From an uncultured Eubacteriales bacterium (GTDB lineage: Bacteria; Bacillota; Clostridia; Christensenellales; DTU072): 13,717 nt of DNA. The notes beneath the pieces are model-generated. The model worked only from the letters and a program-made list of their open reading frames with translations. It was not told the origin of the DNA and searched no databases. The DNA lies in the NCBI GenBank assembly GCA_902766325.1, contig CACXDF010000098.1, positions 1-13,717 on the forward strand, written 5' to 3'. Position 1 is the first letter of the stretch. Each line of letters starts with the position of its first letter. The position numbers were made by a program, and so were the translations under genes. Positions 7,467-13,717 of the stretch are shown in pieces.

Positions 7467-8297
7467 ATGAAAATTTTGGAAACATGCAACGTTTCTTATT
7501 CTTACAAAACGGACGGAGAAGAAACGATAGGCGTTAAAAACGTATCCTTAAGCGTGGAACGGGGAGAATTTTTGGTGCTCCTCGGGCATAACGGCTGCGG
7601 AAAAAGCACTTTGGCCAAACTGACCAACGGTCTTCTCATGCCCGACGAAGGCACGATCACCGTCTCCGGCATCCCCACTTCGGACGAAGATCGTATTTAC
7701 GAAGTGCGCAGCAAAGTGGGCATGGTCTTCCAAAACCCGGACAATCAGATGGTTGCGTCCGTCATTGAAGACGACGTCGCATTCGGCCCGGAAAACCTGG
7801 GCGTCGAACGCTCCGAGATCGTAAAAAGAGTGGAATGGGCTTTGAGATCCGTCGATATGGAAAAGTACCGTAAGGGCACGCCGTTCAAACTGAGCGGCGG
7901 ACAAAAACAGCGCGTCGCCATCGCCGCCGTCCTCGCCATGAAGCCGGAGATCCTCATCCTGGACGAAAGCACGGCCATGCTCGACCCCGCCGGTCGCGAA
8001 GAGGTCCTTTCCGTCGTAAAACGACTCAACAAAGAAGAAGGGATGACGGTCATCCTCATCACGCACTATATGGACGAAGCCGCCGACGCCGACCGCGTCG
8101 TGGTCATGAGCGAAGGTAAGATCGTCGCGTCCGGCGCGCCGATAGAGATTTTTTCCGATCGGGAACTTATTTCCCGGTGCCGCCTGCAAGCTCCCGTTTG
8201 CTGCGGCGTTATGCATAAACTGAACGCTTTGGGATTCCGCGTAAATCCGGTGTTGACCGACGAAGAAGCGGCGGAGGAAATATGTCGATTGAAATAA
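7467..8297 (+). CDS. ecfA1: Energy-coupling factor transporter ATPase EcfA1
   Basis: 276-residue ATPase that powers ECF uptake transporters for vitamins and other micronutrients. It pairs with EcfA2 on the cytoplasmic face of EcfT. Visible motifs: Walker A GHNGCGKST (40-48), Q-loop Gln89 in FQNPDNQ, the ECF-typical VIEDDVAFGPEN (99-110), signature LSGGQ (142-146), Walker B ending D166-E167, D-loop near 173 and H-loop His200. Walker B is followed by STAMLDP, not PTxGLDP; this Ser-type variant is usual for EcfA1 and separates it from EcfA2. ATG 7467 was chosen because the protein then begins directly with the conserved first strand; the in-frame TTG at 7416 would add 17 unlikely residues. Its 3' end overlaps ecfA2 by 16 nt. 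No substrate-binding S component lies nearby, so the module probably serves S components encoded elsewhere. Confidence 0.95.
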   Translation: MKILETCNVSYSYKTDGEETIGVKNVSLSVERGEFLVLLGHNGCGKSTLAKLTNGLLMPDEGTITVSGIPTSDEDRIYEVRSKVGMVFQNPDNQMVASVIEDDVAFGPENLGVERSEIVKRVEWALRSVDMEKYRKGTPFKLSGGQKQRVAIAAVLAMKPEILILDESTAMLDPAGREEVLSVVKRLNKEEGMTVILITHYMDEAADADRVVVMSEGKIVASGAPIEIFSDRELISRCRLQAPVCCGVMHKLNALGFRVNPVLTDEEAAEEICRLK

Positions 8298-9142
8298 AAA
8301 ACCTCTCCTGCGTCTACGGCGTCCGTACCCCGTACGAAAAAAAAGCGCTCGATAATATTTCTTTTACCGTAAACGAAGGCGAAAGCGTCGGACTGATCGG
8401 CATGACGGGCAGCGGAAAAAGCACCCTTTTGCAACACCTGAACGGATTGATCAAACTCAAATCCGGTTCCGTCAAAGTATTCGATATCGACTTATCCAAG
8501 CGTCGTCCCGACCTCATGAAACTGCGTAAACACGTCGGGATGCTCTTTCAATACCCCGAGTATCAACTTTTTGCCGACACCGTTAAAGACGATATTATGT
8601 TCGGGCCCCTTAATTTCGGCATGAAAAAACCGGAGGCGGAAGAAGCGGCCGCAAGAGCGGCGGAACTGACCGGCCTTAACTGGGAAGACGTCAAAGACCG
8701 CTCTCCTCTCGAACTGAGCGGCGGACAGAAGAGACGCGTGGCCATCGCCGGCATCCTCGCCTACTCTCCCGATATCCTCGTCCTCGACGAACCGACGGCC
8801 GGGCTCGACCCTCTCGGCAAAAAAGAAATGCTCGACCTTATCGCGTCGCTCCGCAAGACTACCGTATCCACCGTCATTACCGTCAGTCACAACATGGACG
8901 AGATCGCCGAATATTGCGATCGCGTCATCGTGCTGTCCGACGGAAAGCTACTCTACGATACCACGCCGGCGAAGCTCTTTTACGAAGAAGATCTCGCGCC
9001 CCTTCACCTGCAACCGCCGCACGCCGTACGTATCGTGCGATTGTTGGAAAACAAAGGCATACGCCTGCCGCACGACGTCCTGACCGAAGATCAACTCGTA
9101 GCCGCGATCAAAGAATATTTTTCCGGAGGCGGTCATGCGTAA
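8282..9142 (+). CDS. ecfA2: Energy-coupling factor transporter ATPase EcfA2
   Basis: 286-residue partner ATPase of EcfA1 in the ECF module. Visible motifs: Walker A GMTGSGKST (40-48), Q-loop Gln90 in FQYPEYQLF, the ECF hallmark DDIMFGPLNFG (103-113), signature LSGGQ (145-149), Walker B D169-E170 followed by PTAGLDP, and H-loop His203. The canonical Glu-Pro after Walker B fits the EcfA2 subunit. Length is normal. The ATG lies inside the last codons of ecfA1 with a GGAGG-type site immediately upstream, so the two ATPases are translationally coupled. The 3' end overlaps ecfT by 8 nt. Product and role are secure; the transported substrate cannot be read here. Confidence 0.95.
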   Translation: MSIEIKNLSCVYGVRTPYEKKALDNISFTVNEGESVGLIGMTGSGKSTLLQHLNGLIKLKSGSVKVFDIDLSKRRPDLMKLRKHVGMLFQYPEYQLFADTVKDDIMFGPLNFGMKKPEAEEAAARAAELTGLNWEDVKDRSPLELSGGQKRRVAIAGILAYSPDILVLDEPTAGLDPLGKKEMLDLIASLRKTTVSTVITVSHNMDEIAEYCDRVIVLSDGKLLYDTTPAKLFYEEDLAPLHLQPPHAVRIVRLLENKGIRLPHDVLTEDQLVAAIKEYFSGGGHA

Positions 9143-9947
9143 CGTAGCTTTCGGACAATATTACCCGACCGGTTCTTTTATACACAGGCTGGATCCCCGT
9201 ACAAAACTTTTCGCCGGGATCGTCTTTATCGCGGCGGCCTTCGTGGCCGACTCGTACTGGGCGTACCTTGCTTGTTACGCGTTTTTGATATTCGTTATTT
9301 TGGTATCCAAAATTCCGATATTGCAGGTCCTAAAAACGATAAAGTCAGTTTTCTTTATTATCCTTCTTTCCGTTATCCTGAACGTTTTTTTCCATCACGA
9401 AGGGAAGGTCCTTGTGTCCTGGTGGAAAATAAAAATAACCGCGGGCGGACTGCTTTATTCCGGACAGATCATCCTGAGACTCATGTTTCTGGTTCTGTCC
9501 ACTTCGCTCATCACGCTGACCTCCACGCCGACCGAATTGACGGACGGATTGGAGAAAGTCATGTCTCCCTTAAAGTACCTCCGCTTCCCCGTCCACGACG
9601 TCGCCATCATTATGTCGATCGCGCTCCGTTTTATTCCGACGCTGATGGAAGAAACGGATAAGATCACCATGGCGCAGAAAGCGCGCGGCGCGAAGTTCGA
9701 CACGGGCGGTCCTTTCGCTCGGGCGAAAGCGCTTTTACCCGTTCTTATCCCCCTTTTCGTTTCCGCTTTTCGTCGCGCGGACGAGCTTGCGTTCGCACTC
9801 GACGCCCGTTGCTATAACGCGACGGAGGCGCGCACGAAAATGAAGATACTCCGTTTCGGTTGGAAAGATCTGACCGCCTTTTTGTTCCTTGCGCTCTTCC
9901 TGACCGTGATCGCCTTTTTCCGATCGGGCTTTTTCGGACTGCTATGA
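9135..9947 (+). CDS. ecfT: Energy-coupling factor transporter transmembrane protein EcfT
   Basis: 270-residue membrane protein that transmits ATP hydrolysis by EcfA1/EcfA2 to the substrate-binding S component. Hydrophobic segments lie at about 25-38, 43-57, 69-86, 107-128 and 241-265. The long cytoplasmic region between the last two carries the two coupling motifs that dock in the ATPase grooves: AQKARGAKF (Ala-Arg-Gly, 183-185) and ALDARCYN (Ala-Arg-Cys, 224-226). As I recall, Cys in the second motif is common among Firmicutes EcfT proteins, so it is not a defect. The N-terminal LDPRTK motif (19-24) is also typical. The start overlaps the ecfA2 stop by 8 nt and the stop overlaps the truA ATG as ATGA, so this is the third gene of a coupled operon. 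Confidence 0.95.
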   Translation: MRNVAFGQYYPTGSFIHRLDPRTKLFAGIVFIAAAFVADSYWAYLACYAFLIFVILVSKIPILQVLKTIKSVFFIILLSVILNVFFHHEGKVLVSWWKIKITAGGLLYSGQIILRLMFLVLSTSLITLTSTPTELTDGLEKVMSPLKYLRFPVHDVAIIMSIALRFIPTLMEETDKITMAQKARGAKFDTGGPFARAKALLPVLIPLFVSAFRRADELAFALDARCYNATEARTKMKILRFGWKDLTAFLFLALFLTVIAFFRSGFFGLL

Positions 9948-10693
9948 AACGTATCCTCTTGACCGTCGAATACAAGGGCACCCGGTACGCCGGATGGCAG
10001 CGGCAAGAAAACGCGCTTGCCGTCCAGCAAGTATTGGAAGAAGCCCTGGAAAAAATGTTACAACAAAAAGTCGTCCTTATCGCCAGCGGCAGAACGGACG
10101 CAGGCGTCCACGCGCTCGGTCAAAAAGCGCACTTCGATTACGACGGGGATTTTCCGCTCGAAAAAATGCCCGTCGCCTCTCAAAGTCTTTTGCCCGAAGA
10201 CATCGCTATTCTGCGCGCCGAAGAAGTATCTTCCGACCTGCATGCGCAGTATTCGGCCAAGAAAAAGACCTACCGATATCAAACCTATCTTTCGCGGGAA
10301 AACCATCCCCTGCTCAACGATACCTACGCACCCATACCCTATGCGGAAAGTTATTTCGATTTTTCCAAAGTGGAGAAGGCCGCAAAAGACCTTATCGGCA
10401 CGCACGACTTCGCCGGATTCGCCAATAAAGGCAGTCAGGTGCGCTCTACCATACGCACGATATACGATGTGAAAGTCAAAAAAGAGGGTATGTTCATCAC
10501 TTTTGATATAACGGGCAACGGATTCCTGTACAACATGGTGCGCATCATCGCCGGAACGTTGATCTATATCGGTCTCGGAAAACGAAGTACGGATTCCGTA
10601 AAAAAGATTTTGGAGACCCAAAACCGCAATTTGGCAGGAAAAACATTCCCGCCGCAAGGACTTTGTTTATTGAACGTCGAATACGACGTTTGA
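9944..10693 (+). CDS. truA: tRNA pseudouridine(38-40) synthase TruA
   Basis: 249-residue enzyme that converts uridines 38-40 in the anticodon arm of tRNAs to pseudouridine. The N-terminus reads LTVEYKGTRYAGWQRQ, a standard TruA opening. The catalytic aspartate is Asp52 within SGRTDAGVHA. The C-terminal motif GNGFLYNMVR (about 190-200) and the following glycine-rich helix are also present. Length is normal for the family. ATG 9944 was chosen because it gives the conserved start and overlaps the ecfT stop by 4 nt (ATGA); the longer in-frame reading from 9860 lies wholly inside ecfT and adds unrelated residues. Linkage of truA to ecfA1A2T is common in Firmicutes. The 3' end overlaps the convergent aminotransferase gene by 27 bp and no terminator is visible just after the stop. 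Confidence 0.96.
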   Translation: MKRILLTVEYKGTRYAGWQRQENALAVQQVLEEALEKMLQQKVVLIASGRTDAGVHALGQKAHFDYDGDFPLEKMPVASQSLLPEDIAILRAEEVSSDLHAQYSAKKKTYRYQTYLSRENHPLLNDTYAPIPYAESYFDFSKVEKAAKDLIGTHDFAGFANKGSQVRSTIRTIYDVKVKKEGMFITFDITGNGFLYNMVRIIAGTLIYIGLGKRSTDSVKKILETQNRNLAGKTFPPQGLCLLNVEYDV

Positions 10694-11530
10694 TCCCTTC
10701 GTTTCTTCTTCGAGTTCCCGATAAACCGCGTCTGACAGCATTTGAAAAAGTCCGTCGTCTTTTTGTCCGCACGGCGCTTTGTCGCACTCAACGGCGCGCT
10801 GACACGGATATCCCGCGCTGGTCACGATTATCTCGTCCGCTCTCTTCATTTCTTCGGGAGAAAAGCGTCTTTCGACCACGGGAACAGCCAGTTCTTTACA
10901 CGCGGAAAGAAGGTGCCGCCTTCCGATCCCGTCCAACGTACAAAAGCACGGAGGCGGCGACAAAAGGACGCCGCCGGACAGAATATGCACGTTGCTGTGC
11001 GCGCACTCGGAGACCTCCCCGTCTCGTACGAAAACGGCCTCGTCGCACCCGGCGTCTTCGGCTTTTTGCGCTGCCAAAACGTTGGGCATCAGATTGAGCG
11101 TCTTTATGTCGCACAGGTCGTACCTCGTATCCGTTGTCGTACAAAGTCGCAACGTTTTGCCTTGCGGCGCGATTCTTTTCGGATAGATCATAATAAGAAG
11201 ATTCCCCGTTTTTCCGCGTTCCGCGTGGTACCGTACGGAAGTGCCGCACGAAGCCTGGAAGTACACGAAAAGGTCTTCATCGTCGCATAGTCCGACCCCG
11301 AGCCGCAAAAACGACGTCACTTCTTTTTGGGTATACGGCAAGCGTATTCCGATCCTTTCGAGACCGTGAAAAAATCTTGTCACGTGTTCTTGCTCGGCAA
11401 ATATGATCTTATTTTTCGTATAAGCGGCGTCGTAAATGCCGTCGCCGAAATAAAAAGCTCTGTCGAGCGCGGGCACAAACAGTTTTTCAAGCGGTTCCCA
11501 CCTTCCGTTATAAAATCCGACGTTTTTCAT
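10667..11530 (-). CDS. dat: Class IV PLP-dependent aminotransferase, probable D-amino acid transaminase
   Basis: 287-residue fold-type IV aminotransferase, probably converting between D-Ala and D-Glu for peptidoglycan. Numbered from GTG 11536 (two residues longer), landmarks are FGDGIYD (30-36), VRYH with Arg102 and His104 matching the Arg-x-His carboxylate trap of Bacillus D-amino acid transaminases, the PLP lysine Lys145 in DIKTLNLMPN, SECAHSN with the conserved Glu that contacts the PLP ring, and GIGRRHLL for cofactor phosphate. These favour D-amino acid over branched-chain specificity. The usual proline-valine after the TS motif is altered (TSAGYPCQRAVE), and the protein is rather cysteine-rich. 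ATG 11530 is preferred; neither it nor GTG 11536 has a clear ribosome binding site. Its 3' end overlaps truA by 27 bp tail-to-tail. Branched-chain aminotransferase or aminodeoxychorismate lyase are less likely alternatives. Confidence 0.82.
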   Translation of the reverse strand: MKNVGFYNGRWEPLEKLFVPALDRAFYFGDGIYDAAYTKNKIIFAEQEHVTRFFHGLERIGIRLPYTQKEVTSFLRLGVGLCDDEDLFVYFQASCGTSVRYHAERGKTGNLLIMIYPKRIAPQGKTLRLCTTTDTRYDLCDIKTLNLMPNVLAAQKAEDAGCDEAVFVRDGEVSECAHSNVHILSGGVLLSPPPCFCTLDGIGRRHLLSACKELAVPVVERRFSPEEMKRADEIIVTSAGYPCQRAVECDKAPCGQKDDGLFQMLSDAVYRELEEETKGSNVVFDVQ

Positions 11531-11536
11531 AGTCAC

Positions 11537-11542
11537 AATATA
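11537..11542 (-). promoter_or_regulatory. Possible -10 element of dat, placed for a leaderless transcript
   Basis: TATATT on the minus strand ends 7 nt before the A of ATG 11530, so transcription would start at the initiator codon itself. No good -35 is found at 16-18 bp spacing (hexamers such as GGTCTT), which weakens the call. Confidence 0.35.
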
Positions 11543-11582
11543 TGCTCAAATCGAAAAAAAAGACCGTCCGAAGCCTTTTTTT

Positions 11583-11622
11583 ACCGTTAAAAAAACGATT
11601 CGATCCGAAAACGGTTTTTTTT
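11583..11622 (+). terminator. Weak terminator-like hairpin with T8 tail in the dat/ABC divergent gap
   Basis: ACCGTT (11583-11588) can pair with AACGGT (11610-11615) across a 21-nt loop and runs into T8 (11615-11622) on the plus strand. The 6-bp stem and long loop make this weak. It is correctly oriented only for plus-strand transcripts coming from the truA operon through the dat region. On the minus strand the hairpin is followed by A7, so it cannot stop that direction. The gap holds four A/T tracts in all (A8 11554, T7 11576, A7 11589, T8 11615), so simple AT richness is an alternative. Confidence 0.3.
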
Positions 11623-11634
11623 AGAGACATTTTG

Positions 11635-11643
11635 TGATATAAT
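11635..11643 (+). promoter_or_regulatory. Extended -10 promoter of the ABC exporter operon
   Basis: TGATATAAT is a perfect extended -10 (TG at 11635-11636, TATAAT at 11638-11643). The -35 position at 17-bp spacing is only T-rich (11615-11620), which extended -10 promoters tolerate. The expected start is near 11650, leaving a leader of about 25 nt. Confidence 0.72.
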
Positions 11644-11661
11644 AGACCTACTGCGGAAAAC

Positions 11662-11668
11662 AGGAGGT
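11662..11668 (+). promoter_or_regulatory. Strong ribosome binding site AGGAGGT of the ABC ATPase gene
   Basis: AGGAGGT lies 6 nt before ATG 11675. This near-perfect match to the anti-SD shows that the host uses canonical SD initiation, in contrast to ecfA1 and dat. Confidence 0.85.
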
Positions 11669-11674
11669 AATCGT

Positions 11675-12658
11675 ATGAGTATTTTGGAAGTAAACAACGT
11701 AACGAAGACGTATAAAGGTCGTCGCGGCGGCGCTCCCATCGAAGCGGTAAAAGATTTCTCTTTTACGGTGAACGGCGGCGAGATCGTCGGCTTCGTCGGT
11801 CCCAACGGCGCCGGAAAATCGACCATGCTGAAGATGATCACCGGCCTTGCCATTCCCACTTCGGGACAGATCTTCATCGACGGACACGATATCGCCAAAG
11901 AACGCGTTCAGGCGCTATCTTCGGTAGGCACCATCATCGAAAATCCGGATATGTATCTCGATTGGACCGGAGAAAACAATCTCAAATATCTTTTCGATCT
12001 GCAAAACGCGACCAAAGCGAGCAAAGCCGAACGCGACGCGACCATCGAAAAAGTTCTGAAATTGGTCGGATTATACGACCGCAGACAAGATATCACCCGG
12101 AAGTATTCTTTAGGTATGAAACAGCGTCTCGGTATTGCGCAGGCGCTCCTCAATAAGCCTTCTCTTCTCATCCTGGACGAACCGACCAACGGTCTCGATC
12201 CCGAAGGGATCAAAGAAATAAGAGATATCCTTACTCACCTTGCCACGACCTATCGCATGGGTATTCTCGTATCCAGCCATCTACTGTCGGAAATGCAACT
12301 GATGTGCAACCGCTTCATTATCATCGACAAAGGGAAGAAGGTGTCCGATATGACGGCAGAAGAAGTCGGAAAGACGGCCGGCCCCGTTATGGTCCTTTCT
12401 ACCGATAACGTCGCCCTCGCCGTCGGCGTGCTTTCCGAAAAATTCGACATAAAGGCCAAAATCGTTAACGGAAAACTGGAATTCAGCTCCGATCTTCCGT
12501 CCGGAGAGATCATGAAAGAACTGATCCTGTCCGGCGTCACCGTCAACGAGTTGACCGTCAAGAAGAACTCTTTGGAAGACGTGTTCATTCGTTCCACCCA
12601 CGGACGCGGCGGCATGGAAGAAATCTTCCCCGATCTTGCGCAAAAGGAGGAAAAGTAA
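11675..12658 (+). CDS. ABC transporter ATP-binding protein, BcrA/LanF-like
   Basis: 327-residue cytoplasmic ATPase of an ABC-2 type exporter. Visible motifs: Walker A GPNGAGKST (42-50), signature SLGMK (145-149), Walker B D168-E169 followed by PTNGLDP, and H-loop His202. The Q-loop position is Glu89 (TIIENPDMY); Glu replacing Gln is known from lantibiotic-immunity LanF and bacitracin BcrA-type ATPases. After the nucleotide-binding domain (about residue 225) comes a roughly 100-residue C-terminal extension ending in the usual LEDVF motif. It has its own extended -10 promoter and a strong AGGAGGT site, and is followed one base after its stop by the permease, with which it should form a heteromeric exporter. 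Antimicrobial peptide or drug efflux is a family-based inference; no two-component system or peptide gene is visible, so the substrate is unknown. Confidence 0.9.
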   Translation: MSILEVNNVTKTYKGRRGGAPIEAVKDFSFTVNGGEIVGFVGPNGAGKSTMLKMITGLAIPTSGQIFIDGHDIAKERVQALSSVGTIIENPDMYLDWTGENNLKYLFDLQNATKASKAERDATIEKVLKLVGLYDRRQDITRKYSLGMKQRLGIAQALLNKPSLLILDEPTNGLDPEGIKEIRDILTHLATTYRMGILVSSHLLSEMQLMCNRFIIIDKGKKVSDMTAEEVGKTAGPVMVLSTDNVALAVGVLSEKFDIKAKIVNGKLEFSSDLPSGEIMKELILSGVTVNELTVKKNSLEDVFIRSTHGRGGMEEIFPDLAQKEEK

Positions 12659-12659
12659 A

Positions 12660-13717
12660 ATGTTAGGCAGAATTTACACGGGAGAACTGAAAAAAATCGT
12701 ACGACCCAAAGCCATGATCGTGCTGACCGTCGTTTTGGCCGTTTTTTTATTGATCTACGCGATCGTTTATAACTTTATCGGCAATTTAAATCAAATCATC
12801 GTCTCCTCCGGCGTACTCGATCAGGAGACGATCGCGGGAACGGACGAAGAAGAACCTGCCGCATTGTCGGACGAAACCATAGACATCGTTATTCAGACCT
12901 GTCGGAAACAACTGGACGGTCTGCAAGAAGATTACAAAGGAAAATTCGGCTATCGTTATTATTCGTCCGTTTTTTCCGTCAAGGCGCAACTGAAAGCGCT
13001 TGAATTCATGAAAGAAACCAAGTTGTACGACGCGAAGATAATGGGCGTAAATTATTCGCTCAACGCGCTGACGTCGGAAACGACGGCGGACGGATTCGCC
13101 GAGGACTACATGGGCGTCGTTACATCCGTCATCGCCATCTACGCTATCGTCCTGGGCGCCGGGCTACTCGCCGACGAATACCGCAACGGCACGATCAAGT
13201 TGCTTCTGACTCGTCCGATCTCGAAAAACCAATTGATCACGGCAAAACTGCTCGCGGCGTTGACCGTCTGCGGCTCTTTCATGGGTGTCTTTTCTTTGCT
13301 CGGATATATTTACGGTCTGATCGCGTTCAAATCCGCCACGAACGAAAGCGTCTATCTCGTATTCAATGCGACCTCGGTGATCAAGTCGACCGTCGGCGCC
13401 TTCGTGTTCGGCGATTTCATCATGCAACTGGCGCGAGTCGCGATCATGATGATGGTCGCCTATTTCCTCGGCACCCTTTCCCGAAAAAAGACGACGGGGA
13501 TCATCGTCGCTTTACTGATCCAACTGGGCATCGTTTCGGGTATACTCGGATTGCTGCCTGTTCAGATCGGACTGCTCGTGCCCAACCTGTCTTTGATGAA
13601 TTATTTTAACGCGAGCGCAAGCGTGCCCACGTACGGAAACTTCTTTATTTCTTTCGTCGTCGATCTGGTCTATATCGCGGCGGTAACGTTCGGGCTGTAT
13701 TACTCGGTCAATAAACG
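12660..13717 (+). CDS. ABC-2 type transporter permease (partial, 3' end outside window)
   Basis: Membrane partner of the preceding ATPase. ATG 12660 follows that stop by one base, with AGGAGG in the end of the upstream gene. 352 codons are visible. TM1 lies at about 19-41. It is followed by a roughly 105-residue extracytoplasmic segment, charged and partly helical, then TM2 (about 149-168). Next comes the ABC-2 hallmark DEYRNGTIKLLLTRPISK (from residue 172), a cytoplasmic elbow that contacts the ATPase. About four further hydrophobic segments follow, giving six in total, the normal number. The last visible residues (YYSVNK) resemble the usual family end, so probably only a few residues are missing. 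Likely an exporter for peptides, drugs or lipids; the substrate is not determinable. Confidence 0.88.
   Translation, partial: MLGRIYTGELKKIVRPKAMIVLTVVLAVFLLIYAIVYNFIGNLNQIIVSSGVLDQETIAGTDEEEPAALSDETIDIVIQTCRKQLDGLQEDYKGKFGYRYYSSVFSVKAQLKALEFMKETKLYDAKIMGVNYSLNALTSETTADGFAEDYMGVVTSVIAIYAIVLGAGLLADEYRNGTIKLLLTRPISKNQLITAKLLAALTVCGSFMGVFSLLGYIYGLIAFKSATNESVYLVFNATSVIKSTVGAFVFGDFIMQLARVAIMMMVAYFLGTLSRKKTTGIIVALLIQLGIVSGILGLLPVQIGLLVPNLSLMNYFNASASVPTYGNFFISFVVDLVYIAAVTFGLYYSVNK

Noticed and set aside
7548..9136. Several minus-strand open frames opposite ecfA1, ecfA2 and ecfT
   Set aside because: They are shadows of well-supported ATPase and EcfT genes, with no initiation signals or family motifs.
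9804..9812. Ala-Arg-Cys in place of Ala-Arg-Gly in the second EcfT coupling motif, as a possible defect
   Set aside because: To my knowledge Cys at this position is common in Firmicutes EcfT proteins, and the rest of the protein is intact.
9860..9943. Earlier start for truA inside ecfT
   Set aside because: ATG 9944 gives the conserved TruA N-terminus and a typical ATGA overlap with ecfT.
10742..11290. Plus-strand open frames opposite dat
   Set aside because: The minus frame has the complete class IV aminotransferase motif set, including the PLP lysine and the Arg-x-His trap.
11675..13717. BceAB-type bacitracin sensor/exporter
   Set aside because: The permease has the six-segment ABC-2 pattern, not the ten-segment FtsX-like BceB architecture, and no BceRS-type regulator is present.

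Overview
The window looks like chromosomal DNA of a Gram-positive, Firmicutes/Clostridia-type bacterium, probably an uncultured gut-type lineage. The grounds are the perfect TTGACA/TATAAT promoter, AGGAGG-type ribosome binding sites, a lipobox lipoprotein, an ECF transporter module coupled to truA, and Firmicutes-like protein sequences. I cannot name the genus. GC is moderate, with AT-rich intergenic gaps. I see no mobile element, CRISPR array, tRNA or rRNA.

Left half (1-7262, minus strand): one uninterrupted reading frame of at least 2,420 codons that runs off the left edge. I translated it codon by codon and found no stop. It starts with a signal peptide and lipobox (Cys27), so it is a giant lipid-anchored surface protein. 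Its C-terminal ~700 visible residues form an array of about 12 degenerate 45-83-residue repeats. Several carry acidic, calcium-loop-like DxDGYAE motifs. The array is the most novel item here and is unfinished at the window edge. A perfect sigma-A-type promoter lies just upstream.

Centre (7467-10693, plus strand): a tightly overlapping operon ecfA1-ecfA2-ecfT-truA. The first three genes encode the shared energising module of a group II ECF vitamin/micronutrient transporter (two ATPases plus the coupling protein EcfT). The fourth encodes tRNA pseudouridine synthase I. The operon is divergent from the lipoprotein gene. Its promoter is placed so that ecfA1 mRNA may be nearly leaderless.

Right (10667-13717): a D-amino-acid-transaminase-like gene (dat) on the minus strand, whose 3' end overlaps truA by 27 bp tail-to-tail. 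After a 144-bp divergent gap comes an ABC exporter pair on the plus strand: a BcrA/LanF-like ATPase with Glu at the Q-loop position, and its ABC-2 membrane partner, truncated by the window edge.

The genes are mostly housekeeping (vitamin uptake energisation, tRNA modification, D-amino acid supply for the wall, and an efflux-type ABC pair). The accessory, undescribed element is the giant repeat lipoprotein.
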